DNA of 64,000 nt from Microcaldota archaeon (GCA_021818925.1 JAKASU010000002.1:1-64000); one strand, 5' to 3'; shown: positions 1 to 7,959, counted from the stretch's first letter. Program-made: numbers and translations. The notes: generated by a model not told the origin, from the letters alone.

Positions 1-1058
1 GTGAAGATGGCACTTGGCACCTCGTTTATCTTTATCTCCTTCCTTGCATTTTGGAAGATGTTTGAGGTTGCGATATTGCCCTCCTTGGCTGCCAGAGTCT
101 CCAGCATAGGCTCACCCGTTACATCGCCAGCAGCATATATCCCTTCCGCAGTTGTTCTGAGCGTCTTGTCGGTTTTTATGAAGTTGTGCTCGTTTAGTTG
201 TATGCCTGCGGAATTCAGGTTCAGGTCCTTAACATTGGCGGTTCTACCTGTAGCAAACAGTATCTCATCGGCTTCGTATGTTCTCTCAACGCCGCTGGTT
301 TGCGCGGTTATCGTCTTAGTATCGCTTCCGGCCTCGATACCGCTCAATTGAACGTTGGTTGACACTTCCACTCCGCTGCCTTCCAGATACTTGGTGAGGT
401 GGCTGCTGATCTCGGGCTCCCAATTCGGTATAATCCTGTCGCTTCTCTGCAATAGCGTAACTCTCACCCCGAAATTCGCAAAAAGCTGTGCAAATTCCAA
501 TCCCAACGCTCTTCCGCCCACGACTATGAGCGATTCTGGAAGCTCTTTGATCGACAGGACCTCCTCGTTCGTGAGATACTTTACAGTATCGATGCCTTTT
601 ATTGCGGGGACTGCGGCCTTTGCGCCTGTGGCTACCAGAATGTGTGCAGCATTTATTTCGCTGCCTCCGGCCTTTATTGTGTTTTTGCCTATGAATGACC
701 CCACCTCGTTTATGTATGTGACGTTATCGAGGTTCTCTAGAACCTCCTTGTATTTTTCCTCCCTGAGTTCCTCTACTAGGCGCTCCTTGTCCTCCAAGAT
801 TTTGCCGAAATCCGCCTTTCCAATACTATAGTTGACTCCGGAGAACCTCCTTTCCCTAAGCTCTTCCATGAATGTGCTTACTGTTATGAGCCGCTTGCTT
901 GGCACGCAGCCTACGTTGACGCACGTGCCGCCCAGCACTGTTCCGCCGGTGGCGTTCTTCCCGATCATCGCTGTCTTGATGCCCAGGCTGTTTGCCTTTA
1001 TTGCAGCTGAGAAGGCCGCTGAGCCCTGGCCCAATATTGCGTACTCGAAATTCTCTAT
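1..1058 (-). CDS. merA: MerA-like mercuric reductase / FAD disulfide oxidoreductase (partial)
   Basis: The product is a pyridine nucleotide-disulfide oxidoreductase that would reduce Hg(II) to Hg(0) with NADPH in the cytoplasm. About 350 residues are readable before the window edge cuts off the C-terminal dimerisation domain. An FAD dinucleotide motif (GQGSAA) lies near the N-terminus, followed by the redox-active pair in GGTCVNVGCVPSK. This form matches MerA better than lipoamide dehydrogenase, which usually has CLNVGCIPSK. A second NAD(P) fold (VVGGRALGLEFAQ) and an ATG-type AAGDVTGEP FAD loop follow. There is no N-terminal heavy-metal-associated domain. It is the last gene of a four-gene operon. 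No ATG, GTG or TTG precedes the FAD motif in frame: a TGA at 1059-1061 is followed directly by ATA GAG AAT. The ATA overlaps the upstream stop as ATAG, so an ATA start is inferred. Substrate is inferred from the neighbours. Confidence 0.82.
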   Translation of the reverse strand, partial: MENFEYAILGQGSAAFSAAIKANSLGIKTAMIGKNATGGTVLGGTCVNVGCVPSKRLITVSTFMEELRERRFSGVNYSIGKADFGKILEDKERLVEELREEKYKEVLENLDNVTYINEVGSFIGKNTIKAGGSEINAAHILVATGAKAAVPAIKGIDTVKYLTNEEVLSIKELPESLIVVGGRALGLEFAQLFANFGVRVTLLQRSDRIIPNWEPEISSHLTKYLEGSGVEVSTNVQLSGIEAGSDTKTITAQTSGVERTYEADEILFATGRTANVKDLNLNSAGIQLNEHNFIKTDKTLRTTAEGIYAAGDVTGEPMLETLAAKEGNIATSNIFQNARKEIKINEVPSAIF

Positions 1059-1387
1059 TCAATCACCCTCGAAATGTACTCTTTGCTTGCGATGTCGCAA
1101 GCGATTATGCTTGTTTTGTACCTCTCTATGTGCCGATCTATGTCCTTTATCATGGGCTTCACTTCTTTGTTCAGGCCATAGACGCGTTCCTTGCCGTCTT
1201 TCTTTACATTTACGAAGCCGCAGTTGAGCAGGCAGCTCAGGTGGTGAGAAACGTTGCTCTGCTCGATGCCGGTTGCGGAGACTATCCCGTTAACGTTAAG
1301 GTCTTTTTCGGATAGCACACGCAATATGCTGAATCTGCTGTAGTCTCCTATTGCAAAGAAGAACGCTTTGACCTCTAGTTTGCCCAT
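1055..1387 (-). CDS. ArsR/SmtB-family metal-sensing repressor, CmtR-like
   Basis: A 110-residue winged-helix repressor expected to release its operator on binding a soft metal ion. The recognition-helix region reads SNVSHHLSCLLNCGFV, with Cys52 and Cys56 in the LSCLxxCG arrangement. The same spacing supplies two of the Cd/Pb ligands of mycobacterial CmtR. Cys97 in the last helix is a candidate third ligand, as in CmtR. It starts 8 bases after the thioredoxin-like gene and overlaps the MerA-like gene, so all four genes are probably one transcript. A palindrome just upstream of the first gene (2468-2483) is its likely operator. Family assignment is firm; metal specificity (Hg, Cd or Pb) cannot be read from sequence alone. 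Confidence 0.88.
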   Translation of the reverse strand: MGKLEVKAFFFAIGDYSRFSILRVLSEKDLNVNGIVSATGIEQSNVSHHLSCLLNCGFVNVKKDGKERVYGLNKEVKPMIKDIDRHIERYKTSIIACDIASKEYISRVIE

Positions 1388-1395
1388 CCGACCAC

Positions 1396-1953
1396 TTAAA
1401 GTGAGGTATTTATTGCATGAGCCAGCTGCCCAAGCGTTTCAGCTGGGGATCCGCTTATGTACAGGATCGTGCCGTTGCCTGATATCAGATAATATATGTC
1501 CAGATAGCCCTTGGGATCGTAGGCGGCAGTCATGTTGTAGCCTGCGAGTGCAGGCACTATCGTGCCGTTCGAATACGCGGCGGGCGCATACGAATTGACG
1601 AATCCTTCTATGGTCGGGCCGCTGTACCCCAGATCCTTGTAGAGTTCGATCTCCACAATCTTTATTCCGTGCTGCTTGAAAAAGCTGTAGTTCGAGTTTA
1701 TTGCGCTGTTGCCCTGCGCGCATGAAGGGCACCAGGTAGCCACGAACCACAGGACCACGGCATGGCCGCGGTATGCTGAAAGATTTGCCACAGAGCCGTT
1801 GGCCAGAAGGAACCCGAAATTCGGAGCCCGAGAGCCTATGGTCGCATTCTGCGCCTGAACGTTGCTGCCGCTCTGGTTAAAGGCTAAAACGAGTGCGACC
1901 GCTACAGCTACCGCCGCTACCACTACTAGCGCTATCTTCTTGTTACCCCTCAT
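1396..1953 (-). CDS. membrane-anchored TlpA/thioredoxin-like protein
   Basis: A 185-residue exported thioredoxin-fold protein. Residues 6-25 form one hydrophobic anchor after a short basic start, and the rest should face outside. The TlpA/AhpC-type core begins at GSRAPNFGF and carries the redox motif W-C75-P-S-C78. Its role is presumably thiol-disulfide exchange or metal handling at the cell surface. The ATG at 1953 overlaps the stop of the upstream membrane protein gene in an ATGA junction, so this start is preferred over an ATG six codons earlier. Between a MerT-like protein and an ArsR/MerA pair, it occupies the place a periplasmic MerP would have in bacteria. That functional parallel is inference. 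Confidence 0.85.
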   Translation of the reverse strand: MRGNKKIALVVVAAVAVAVALVLAFNQSGSNVQAQNATIGSRAPNFGFLLANGSVANLSAYRGHAVVLWFVATWCPSCAQGNSAINSNYSFFKQHGIKIVEIELYKDLGYSGPTIEGFVNSYAPAAYSNGTIVPALAGYNMTAAYDPKGYLDIYYLISGNGTILYISGSPAETLGQLAHAINTSL

Positions 1954-2462
1954 TTTCTCACCGCGCAACACTTGGAGATGTTCCTCGATACCAGCAAAAC
2001 GCTCAGCAAAAGCAGGCCTATAGAAGCTATAACGAACAGTGTCTCGTAGGTGGCGAATGGGCCCTGAAGCGCGCCCGTTACCCCTATTATTGTAGTGGTG
2101 GATGCGCCGAAAGCGGCCAGGATGGCCGGTATCACAGAGGTGCAGCAGAGACCACCAGGGATTATCGCGGCTGCCACCGCTCCGAAGCCCAACTTTCCGC
2201 TCAACGCGGCTCCATTTATAAACGCGTAAGCATTCATCACCAAAGAGAGCGATAGTAGTGTACCAATCAGTATAGATGCGGTCAGCGCATAGGCGTTTAG
2301 CCCTATGGCTAGTTTTGGAAGAGAAAGGTTTAACGAAGAGCTGGAGATCAGGTACGAGTAGCCAACGAAGGACAGAGCGGCTATCACAAAAAATGCCGCA
2401 AAGTAAGTCCTGGAGCCTAACACGAGCTGGATTGCGCTTATAGCCTCGCCGCCTTTGGCCAT
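1950..2462 (-). CDS. MerT/MerF-like membrane protein with vicinal cysteines
   Basis: A 170-residue integral membrane protein with about four hydrophobic segments (roughly residues 18-40, 52-85, 93-120 and 139-160). Cys106-Cys107 sit at the start of a transmembrane helix in GGLCCTSVIPAILAAFG. This resembles the LCCFTPVLVILLG segment of bacterial MerF and MerT, which pass Hg(II) through the membrane by vicinal thiols. A second pair, Cys165-Cys166, ends the protein in the cytoplasm, as in MerT. It is the first gene of the operon, with a TATA box about 26 bases before its ATG, so the message is probably leaderless. Overall similarity to MerT is limited to the cysteine signature and topology. Another soft-metal or thiol-redox role is possible. 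Confidence 0.68.
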   Translation of the reverse strand: MAKGGEAISAIQLVLGSRTYFAAFFVIAALSFVGYSYLISSSSLNLSLPKLAIGLNAYALTASILIGTLLSLSLVMNAYAFINGAALSGKLGFGAVAAAIIPGGLCCTSVIPAILAAFGASTTTIIGVTGALQGPFATYETLFVIASIGLLLLSVLLVSRNISKCCAVRK

Positions 2463-2467
2463 AACAT

Positions 2468-2493
2468 ATGATTAGACAATCATACTTATAATG
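2468..2493 (-). promoter_or_regulatory. promoter and probable ArsR operator of the mercury-type operon
   Basis: On the minus strand a TATA-like box (TTATAAGT, about 2486-2493) lies about 26 bases before the ATG at 2462. Between them is the inverted repeat ATGATT-gtct-AATCAT (2468-2483). A repressor bound there would block transcription initiation. Ownership by the operon's ArsR protein is inferred from position. Confidence 0.6.
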
Positions 2494-2735
2494 CTTGCGT
2501 GTGAACGCATGCGGACGCTAGCGGTTTTTAGCATTTTGAAACTTCGCTGGTGTACGAACGAGCGTGTTGCCTCAACAAAACACACCGATGCCGATTACCT
2601 TCATTGCATTCTCAAGCAAGTTGCATACGATTTAATAGTTTGATAACCCTGCTTTATCCTCGGCCAACGGCCTCCCGTTCTTTTTGTTCAAAAACCAAGG
2701 CAAAATATAAATAGACAAAAAACCAGTGGAGAGCC

Positions 2736-3260
2736 ATGCAAGAAGCAGAGAAACAGATTCAGAATCCTCAAAAAGCAGCCGATGCCAAGGAACCTGGCCT
2801 GAAGCGCCCGGGATGGGGAAAAGAGCTTGAGAAACAGTTCTGGGATCTTGCGAACGTTAAGAGGGGAAGGGCGCTTTACGCAACTCTATTCACTGAATTT
2901 GATGTCATACCCATCTATACGGCCTTGAGGGCTGAGAAAACTGCTACGTTGAACGGAAATTCGATTACCCAGCCCATTTTCGATGCTACAAAATCTGCCG
3001 GAGCCAATACAGCAAGTACAATACAGTCAGCATTGAACTCCGTTTTGCCTCAATCTGGCACGAAAGCGATAGGCGCGATACATGGCTTCATACAGTTGCT
3101 GGGCGGCCCCGCCCAGGCTGGCCTGTACATAACTATGACTGCAGCCACACTGGCTGATTACATTTTTTATTTTGTGGGCATGACTGTTACTGTGGCAGGC
3201 ATACACCGATACCTGAAGAAACTAAGCAAAGACCGCAAAATCAACAAAGAAGCGGATTAG
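2736..3260 (+). CDS. hypothetical protein with hydrophobic C-terminal region
   Basis: Not recognised. The 174-residue product has a charged N-terminal 50 residues with an aromatic stretch (KQFWDLANVKRGRALY). An alanine/serine/threonine-rich middle follows, then a hydrophobic segment around residues 125-155 and a basic tail (RYLKKLSKDRKINK). It is probably a membrane-associated protein with one or two segments near the C-terminus. A TATA-like AAATATAAATA at about 2704-2714 lies about 27 bases before the ATG, consistent with a leaderless message. It converges with the HTH-CBS gene and overlaps it by four bases. Confidence 0.7.
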   Translation: MQEAEKQIQNPQKAADAKEPGLKRPGWGKELEKQFWDLANVKRGRALYATLFTEFDVIPIYTALRAEKTATLNGNSITQPIFDATKSAGANTASTIQSALNSVLPQSGTKAIGAIHGFIQLLGGPAQAGLYITMTAATLADYIFYFVGMTVTVAGIHRYLKKLSKDRKINKEAD

Positions 3261-3778
3261 AGCAGGTCCTCGGCCGTTATTATCCCCCTTATCTCTCCCT
3301 TGTTCATGACCAGCACTGCTCTGCTGCTCTTCAGTATGCTCTTAACTATGCTGAGTGGCGTCGTCTCATTCACCGTTGGAAACGGCTCTTCTAGCATCTC
3401 ACCTATCCTTGAGTCTCTCGGACGGCCGATAAAGTCCACGGAGGCGACGCTGCCCACGAGCTTGTGGCCACCCACCACGGGGAACTGCGATATCGCGTGC
3501 TTCTTCACCAGCGAAACCGCCTTCTGCACCGTATCTGAAGCTTTCAGCGTTATCACATGCGCATTCATAGAGTCCTTGGCCAGCTTCTGACCTGTGTTCT
3601 CGCTGCTTTCCAAGAAGTCGAATATCTCCGTAGCAGTCTTGTAATTGGGCACCACCAGACCGCGCTCTATCTTTGTCAGAAGCGACTGGCTTATGCCCAC
3701 CTGTTTCGCGAGCTGGCTCTGCGTGAGCCCGAGTACCTTCCTCCTTCTCTGGATATCCATAAGGTTAGGAAACTGCAT
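3257..3778 (-). CDS. HTH (XRE-type) plus CBS-pair transcriptional regulator
   Basis: A 173-residue predicted regulator of a type common in archaea. Residues 8-55 form a Cro/C1-type helix-turn-helix (RRRKVLGLTQSQLAKQVGIS). Residues about 70-173 hold two CBS motifs, which usually sense adenosyl nucleotides such as AMP, ATP or SAM. It stands alone, convergent with the gene before it and divergent from the MetE-like gene about 110 bases away. Control of that methionine gene is possible, but nothing in the sequence proves it. Confidence 0.88.
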   Translation of the reverse strand: MQFPNLMDIQRRRKVLGLTQSQLAKQVGISQSLLTKIERGLVVPNYKTATEIFDFLESSENTGQKLAKDSMNAHVITLKASDTVQKAVSLVKKHAISQFPVVGGHKLVGSVASVDFIGRPRDSRIGEMLEEPFPTVNETTPLSIVKSILKSSRAVLVMNKGEIRGIITAEDLL

Positions 3779-3889
3779 GAGTCTAGTTCTTTTCCAACCT
3801 ATATAAAACTTTCTGATATTTATTCAATTTTGAATATTTGTAGCAGAAAGCGATTAATATAGGCTGCGACTCAGCGTCTCCAATATACT

Positions 3890-5065
3890 ATGACAAAACA
3901 AAAAATAAAGACGACCATGACTGGCAGCTGGTTCAGACCACCGGAAATACTCGGGCTTTTGAAAAGCAGCCCGACAGGCGAGATAGACTACTCGCACAGG
4001 GCAGCTATAATAGATGCGGAGAGAAGGGCGCTACGGAGCCAGCTCCGCCCCGACGGGAACGATAGAGGCCTGGATTATCCAAGCAACGGTGAGCAGAGGA
4101 AGGGAGGCTATACGCAGTTCGTGCCTAGCAGGTACAGCGGATTCTCCAGCACCGAAAAGGCGTCCATGGATTTTGGACCGACGCTCATTCAGGAGTTTCA
4201 GGAATCCAACCCTGCTCTATTTGCAACCCTCCAAACGGCAGGCGGGGCCGTATTTGCTTCTCCAAAGGTTGTTGACAGGCTGGAATATGTGGGTGAGGAA
4301 AAAGCGCGACAGGAGGCTCTGGATGCTGTACAGATAGCCAGAGAAGAGGGAGCTGAACACATCTTCGTCAACTCCCCCTCTCCTGGAGTGCTCACCATCT
4401 TCTTCCCGAGGAGCGAGGTTTATGCGAGCCATTTCGATTACCTGAACGCGTACGCCGAAGCCCAGAGAAAGGAGTACAAGGCGATACTCGATGCCGACCC
4501 GGACTTACTGCTACAGATAGATGCTCCGGACCTTGCAATGTCGAAGCAGATAGCAAACGGGTGGGGCGTAAGCTTTGAAGACGCTTTGCCTGTGCATGTC
4601 GAGGCGATAAACAAGGCAGTGAAGGGCCTTCCGAAAGAAAGGATAAGAGTGCATTACTGCTATGGCAACTACGTGGGATCCCACAAGAGCGACGCGGATT
4701 TCGATTTCGTTCTTTCTGAGATAGTCAAGCTGGAGGCAGGAACAATAGTGGGAGAGGCTGCAAACGCGCACCACGAGGGCGATTCGCTTGTGCTGGAAGA
4801 CTACGTCAATGAGCACGGGTGGCCAAAGGGTCTGAAGTTTGCATTCGGCGTAATAGATGTGAAGACGCCGATCGTTGAGACGCCGCAGACCGTCGCTTCA
4901 AGGCTCGAGAGGCCTGTGAAGGTTCTTGGCGCTGAAAACGTGTTGGGAGGCACTGATTGCGGTTTCGAAACTTTCGCTTTCTTCGGAAACGTGACTCAGG
5001 CAGTTGCGGAACAGAAACTGAAGGCGCTGGTCAGGGGAGCGGAGCTCGCTTCAGAGAGGTTCTGA
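3890..5065 (+). CDS. cobalamin-independent methionine synthase family protein (MetE-like)
   Basis: A 391-residue single-domain enzyme of the MetE C-terminal / UROD-like barrel family. It would transfer a methyl group to a thiol such as homocysteine using zinc. It resembles the short 'methionine synthase II' (YxjG/YxjH) group rather than full 750-residue MetE. The N-terminal TTMTGSWFRPPEIL, the zinc-ligand region VHYCYGNYVG and GGTDCGFETF near the C-terminus are visible; His and Cys there are the expected ligands. The methyl donor in archaea is often a corrinoid protein or unknown. It sits in the same window as MetK, which uses methionine, but not in the same operon. Epoxyalkane:CoM transferase relatives share the fold, so the exact substrate is uncertain. 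Confidence 0.8.
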   Translation: MTKQKIKTTMTGSWFRPPEILGLLKSSPTGEIDYSHRAAIIDAERRALRSQLRPDGNDRGLDYPSNGEQRKGGYTQFVPSRYSGFSSTEKASMDFGPTLIQEFQESNPALFATLQTAGGAVFASPKVVDRLEYVGEEKARQEALDAVQIAREEGAEHIFVNSPSPGVLTIFFPRSEVYASHFDYLNAYAEAQRKEYKAILDADPDLLLQIDAPDLAMSKQIANGWGVSFEDALPVHVEAINKAVKGLPKERIRVHYCYGNYVGSHKSDADFDFVLSEIVKLEAGTIVGEAANAHHEGDSLVLEDYVNEHGWPKGLKFAFGVIDVKTPIVETPQTVASRLERPVKVLGAENVLGGTDCGFETFAFFGNVTQAVAEQKLKALVRGAELASERF

Positions 5066-5171
5066 CCGCGTTCGGGTCTTCGTTTGCTTTAAGGTCTGAT
5101 CATCTATCAGTGCCATAGCGGTTTGCGGCTCTCGCCTACTTATTTTAAGCTTAAGCGCGTATACTGCTCGT

Positions 5172-5294
5172 GCCGGGGTGGCAGAATCTGGTTAATGCGC
5201 CGGTCTTGAATCTTTAGGGTTCAAGAGCTGAACTTGTGATGCGAAGAAAACCGGTTCCCTTACGGGATTTAGGGTTCAAATCCCTACCCCGGCG
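5172..5294 (+). tRNA. tRNA-Ser (UGA), with an intron
   Basis: The acceptor GCCGGGG/CCCCGGC, the D arm, a long variable arm (TTCCCTTACGGGA) and the T arm TAGGG-TTCAAAT-CCCTA are all present, with discriminator G at 5294. The anticodon stem CCGGT/ACCGG encloses C-T-TGA-A, giving anticodon UGA. The loop is interrupted after position 37. A TATA-like TTATTTTAAGC about 26 bases upstream is a plausible promoter. Confidence 0.92.
5211..5248 (+). other. tRNA-Ser intron at canonical position 37/38
   Basis: A 38-base insertion lies between anticodon-loop positions 37 (A5210) and 38 (A5249). It folds into a hairpin (GGGTTCA paired with TGAACTT), and three-base bulges at both junctions can be drawn as a somewhat relaxed bulge-helix-bulge. 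Runs of A near the 3' junction make the exact boundary uncertain by one or two bases. Confidence 0.75.
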
Positions 5295-5516
5295 AACTCT
5301 GGCTTACTGCGCGATCCGTGTCAGGCGCCATACGCGCCTCTGGCTGCCGCAGCCATGAGTCCGAGTCCGAACACTCCAAGCCCCAAGTTATGCCCGCCGG
5401 CAGTGCCGGTTTTTTCACAAGAGGCGATTTCGACATATGCTCACGCCCACCAGTCCTACCCAACCTATTTAATTCTTACAGGCGAAACTTTCAATAAGAG
5501 TCGGACGGGCGCGATC
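5295..5516. other. intergenic region before the MinD-like gene
   Basis: There are 222 bases between the tRNA and the preferred ATG at 5517. The frame of the next gene is open upstream to 5355, but that stretch is proline/serine-rich, lacks family similarity and precedes the P-loop start. An AT-rich block (CCTATTTAATTC, about 5462-5473) is a possible promoter. No other feature is visible. Confidence 0.5.
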
Positions 5517-6317
5517 ATGGCAAAGAAACCTTACGTGATACTTCTCGCATCGCAGAAAGGAGGCGTTGGCAAGACCACAATCGCGCTCAATCTCGCCGTT
5601 GCTCTGACCTACAAGAAGTTCAAGGTACTGCTTGTCGACAGCGACACCGAATCCGCCAGCCTCAGCGAGCAGCTCGGAATCAAGGCTGAGGGCAAGGGAT
5701 ACCTCGACATACTCGGCACCAACACAGAGATAGGCGACGCGCTCTTCTCCTACGAACCGATAGACCTTTATCTCATACCGGGAAACCAGGACGGTTCTAG
5801 GACGATGCCAAAGCCCGAGCATCTGGTCAAGTTTTACGGAAAGCTGGCGCGGGCCGATTTTGATTTTGTGATAATCGATAGCCCGCCGGGGCTGTTCAGC
5901 AACGAGATAGCCAGGTATCTGAACGACGTGGCGATACTCACCACGCCGGATTCGGTTTCTTCATCTAGCAGCTCAAAGATAGCGCAGTACTGCCAGAAGT
6001 TCAAGCTAGAGCATAGGCTGATAATAAACCGCATGGGCTACAGCAAATTCGACCTAGAGCGCGAGGAGGTTGAGCGTATATACGGGGACGTGTCCTTCCA
6101 GGCCGTTCCAGAGGACAAAATAGTGGCCGAGAGTTTGATGAAGCACAAGCCAGCATACATGATCGACAAGAACTCCGATTTCTGCATCGCTATAGACGAG
6201 CTTGCGAGAGACTACGCGCTGAAGATAAGGCAGCAGGGCGACACCCACGAGGAGGAATTTGAGAGGAGCACCGAACCTACGCTCTTCGAGAAGCTCGCCA
6301 AGTGGTTCCTGAAATGA
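5517..6317 (+). CDS. MinD/ParA-family ATPase
   Basis: A 266-residue deviant Walker ATPase. The N-terminus carries KGGVGKTT right after a short MAKKPYVILLASQ beta strand, which supports ATG 5517 as the start. LLVDSD and VIIDSPPG supply the switch motifs. The last eleven residues (LFEKLAKWFLK) form an amphipathic helix much like the membrane-targeting tail of MinD, so it probably cycles on and off the membrane. Candidate roles are positioning of division, pili or chromosome. The next gene, for a small membrane protein, overlaps in an ATGA junction, so the two may work together. FtsZ lies far away in this window, so a link to division is only possible. Confidence 0.88.
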   Translation: MAKKPYVILLASQKGGVGKTTIALNLAVALTYKKFKVLLVDSDTESASLSEQLGIKAEGKGYLDILGTNTEIGDALFSYEPIDLYLIPGNQDGSRTMPKPEHLVKFYGKLARADFDFVIIDSPPGLFSNEIARYLNDVAILTTPDSVSSSSSSKIAQYCQKFKLEHRLIINRMGYSKFDLEREEVERIYGDVSFQAVPEDKIVAESLMKHKPAYMIDKNSDFCIAIDELARDYALKIRQQGDTHEEEFERSTEPTLFEKLAKWFLK

Positions 6318-6610
6318 ACAGACACACGCTTATCGGTGGAATCGGTTGGATAGTGGCAGGGACGCTGTCTTTGGCAACCTGGCTTGCTGAAACAGGCAAT
6401 GCTATGTGCGCCTGCCCAAACATACCAGCAAATGCAACGCAGGCGCAGGTATACAAGATATGCCAGTGCGGCGGTTCAAATCCGACGGGATTGCTGATCA
6501 TAGGCATTGCAGTTGTTTTAGTCGGCTTAGCGATCCTTGTGTTCAACAGGAGAATAGAAAGGATGATTAGAAACGCGAAGCAATCCGCCTCGAAGGCAAA
6601 GACGTTATAA
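6314..6610 (+). CDS. small two-helix membrane protein paired with the MinD-like ATPase
   Basis: A 98-residue protein not recognised by family. Two hydrophobic helices (about residues 6-27 and 59-80) flank a loop with four cysteines (CAC and CQC pairs about 25 residues apart), which could form disulfides or bind metal outside the cell. A basic tail follows. The ATG at 6314 overlaps the ATPase stop, so the two genes are translationally coupled. The partnership suggests a membrane anchor or partner for the ATPase, but this is inference. Confidence 0.75.
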   Translation: MNRHTLIGGIGWIVAGTLSLATWLAETGNAMCACPNIPANATQAQVYKICQCGGSNPTGLLIIGIAVVLVGLAILVFNRRIERMIRNAKQSASKAKTL

Positions 6611-6687
6611 ATGCTGCATGAGTATTCGAAACTGAAGCTGACTTAGAAATATAAACGGTACATTAACATCTGTAACGAGGCTGCTTG

Positions 6688-7629
6688 ATGGCGAATAAGA
6701 CTCTGGGCAGAGAGATAAGAGATATAGTTCTTACCAAGAACATGAGCGTCAAGCAACTGATCTCGAGCATGAAGAGCATCGGAGGCTTCTCGGCGCAGCA
6801 TATGGTCAACGGAATAGGCATCCTGGGAGAGATGCTGGGAGACAAGTCGTGCTACAACTTCCTTTCCTTCCCCGCAGACATAGTCGCTACAGGGCTCCGC
6901 GGCGCGCTGGCACAGTCAGTGAAGCACTTTGACGCGATAATAACAACAGGTGGCATGCTCGACCACGACTTGGCAAGGGCCTACGGGGGAAGGTACAACC
7001 TCGGCAGCTTCTACGCGGACGATGCGAAGCTGCACAGGGAGAAGGTCTACAGGCTTGGGAACGTCTTCATAGAGCAGAAGGAGTACGGGCTCGCAGTTGA
7101 GAACTACTTCAGCAAGATAATGAACGACATATACAAGTCGGACGATTACAAGGTAGAGTACAGCGCATCGGAGCTGACGCGGGAGTTCGGGAAGAGGATG
7201 ACGGACAAGGGCTCGATAATCAGGCAGGCATACCTGCACAACGTTCCTATATTCAATCCAGGAATACTTGACGGGGCGTTCGGTACGCAGCTGTCAATTT
7301 TCTCGCAGACGCACAACTTCAAACTAAACCTCATGCGCGACGAACTGAAGCTGAGCGACATAGCCTTCGACCACAAGAAGACCGGGGCGCTGATGATTGG
7401 CGGAGGGATAAGCAAGCACCACGTTATATGGTGGTCACAATTTAAAGGAGGATTGGATTATGCGGTATACATCACGACAGCAACACAGTATGATGGCAGC
7501 TTATCTGGCGCACGGCTTACAGAGGCAGTTTCTTGGGGAAAAGTTAGAGAAAAAGCCAAATACACTACTATAGATGGAGACGCTACAATAATACTTCCTG
7601 TCGTGTTTGCCGCTCTGAACGTATATTAA
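6688..7629 (+). CDS. dys: deoxyhypusine synthase
   Basis: This enzyme transfers the aminobutyl group of spermidine to a lysine of aIF5A, the first step of hypusine formation. The 313-residue length is typical. TTGGMLDHDLAR and the active-site GGGISKHH (Lys243, equivalent to human Lys329) are present, and the NAD-binding region lies between. ATG 6688 is preferred to the TTG one codon earlier. Base composition changes sharply just after the catalytic lysine (from about 7421): third positions are mostly G/C before and A/T-rich after. The last 70 codons and the next small gene may therefore come from another source. The frame and conserved C-terminal residues are intact, so it should be functional. 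Confidence 0.95.
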   Translation: MANKTLGREIRDIVLTKNMSVKQLISSMKSIGGFSAQHMVNGIGILGEMLGDKSCYNFLSFPADIVATGLRGALAQSVKHFDAIITTGGMLDHDLARAYGGRYNLGSFYADDAKLHREKVYRLGNVFIEQKEYGLAVENYFSKIMNDIYKSDDYKVEYSASELTREFGKRMTDKGSIIRQAYLHNVPIFNPGILDGAFGTQLSIFSQTHNFKLNLMRDELKLSDIAFDHKKTGALMIGGGISKHHVIWWSQFKGGLDYAVYITTATQYDGSLSGARLTEAVSWGKVREKAKYTTIDGDATIILPVVFAALNVY

Positions 7630-7645
7630 AAATTAGAGTTGTTGC

Positions 7646-7900
7646 ATGAAGATTCGGGCAAAAATCAAGAGTGAGTTTAAATCTAAAACTCCAGTAAAGG
7701 TTCCTTCGAAATCGATAATTTCGTTGCTAAATTCGCTTTATGTTACAAGAAAGTTTTCACAAGTGAGAATTGGAAAAATGCTCGGAGTACAGGGAAACAC
7801 AGTACGTAGATGGTTAGACAGGTGTGATATAATAGAAACAATGAAAGAGGCCGAAGTCCGATACTCCGAATCGCACAAAACAGTTAATATTCTCATTTGA
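7646..7900 (+). CDS. small helix-turn-helix protein
   Basis: An 84-residue basic protein. Residues about 36-62 (FSQVRIGKMLGVQGNTVRRW) fit a helix-turn-helix that recognises DNA through the second helix. The rest has no recognised domain. It lies 16 bases after the deoxyhypusine synthase stop and shares the AT-rich composition of that gene's 3' end, which suggests they arrived together. The target is unknown. Confidence 0.65.
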   Translation: MKIRAKIKSEFKSKTPVKVPSKSIISLLNSLYVTRKFSQVRIGKMLGVQGNTVRRWLDRCDIIETMKEAEVRYSESHKTVNILI

Positions 7901-7959
7901 ATATAACTGACAAAAAGCGCTATATAACGAGAATTCTCATGTTTTGAAAAGGGGGCTAA

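Noticed and set aside
1..1227. Three consecutive plus-strand open frames over the left edge
   Set aside because: They are antisense to the MerA-like gene, whose minus-strand translation shows FAD and redox motifs; the plus-strand products have no family features.
7901..7959. SAM riboswitch before metK
   Set aside because: The leader is only about 35 bases after the TATA box, too short for known SAM riboswitch folds.
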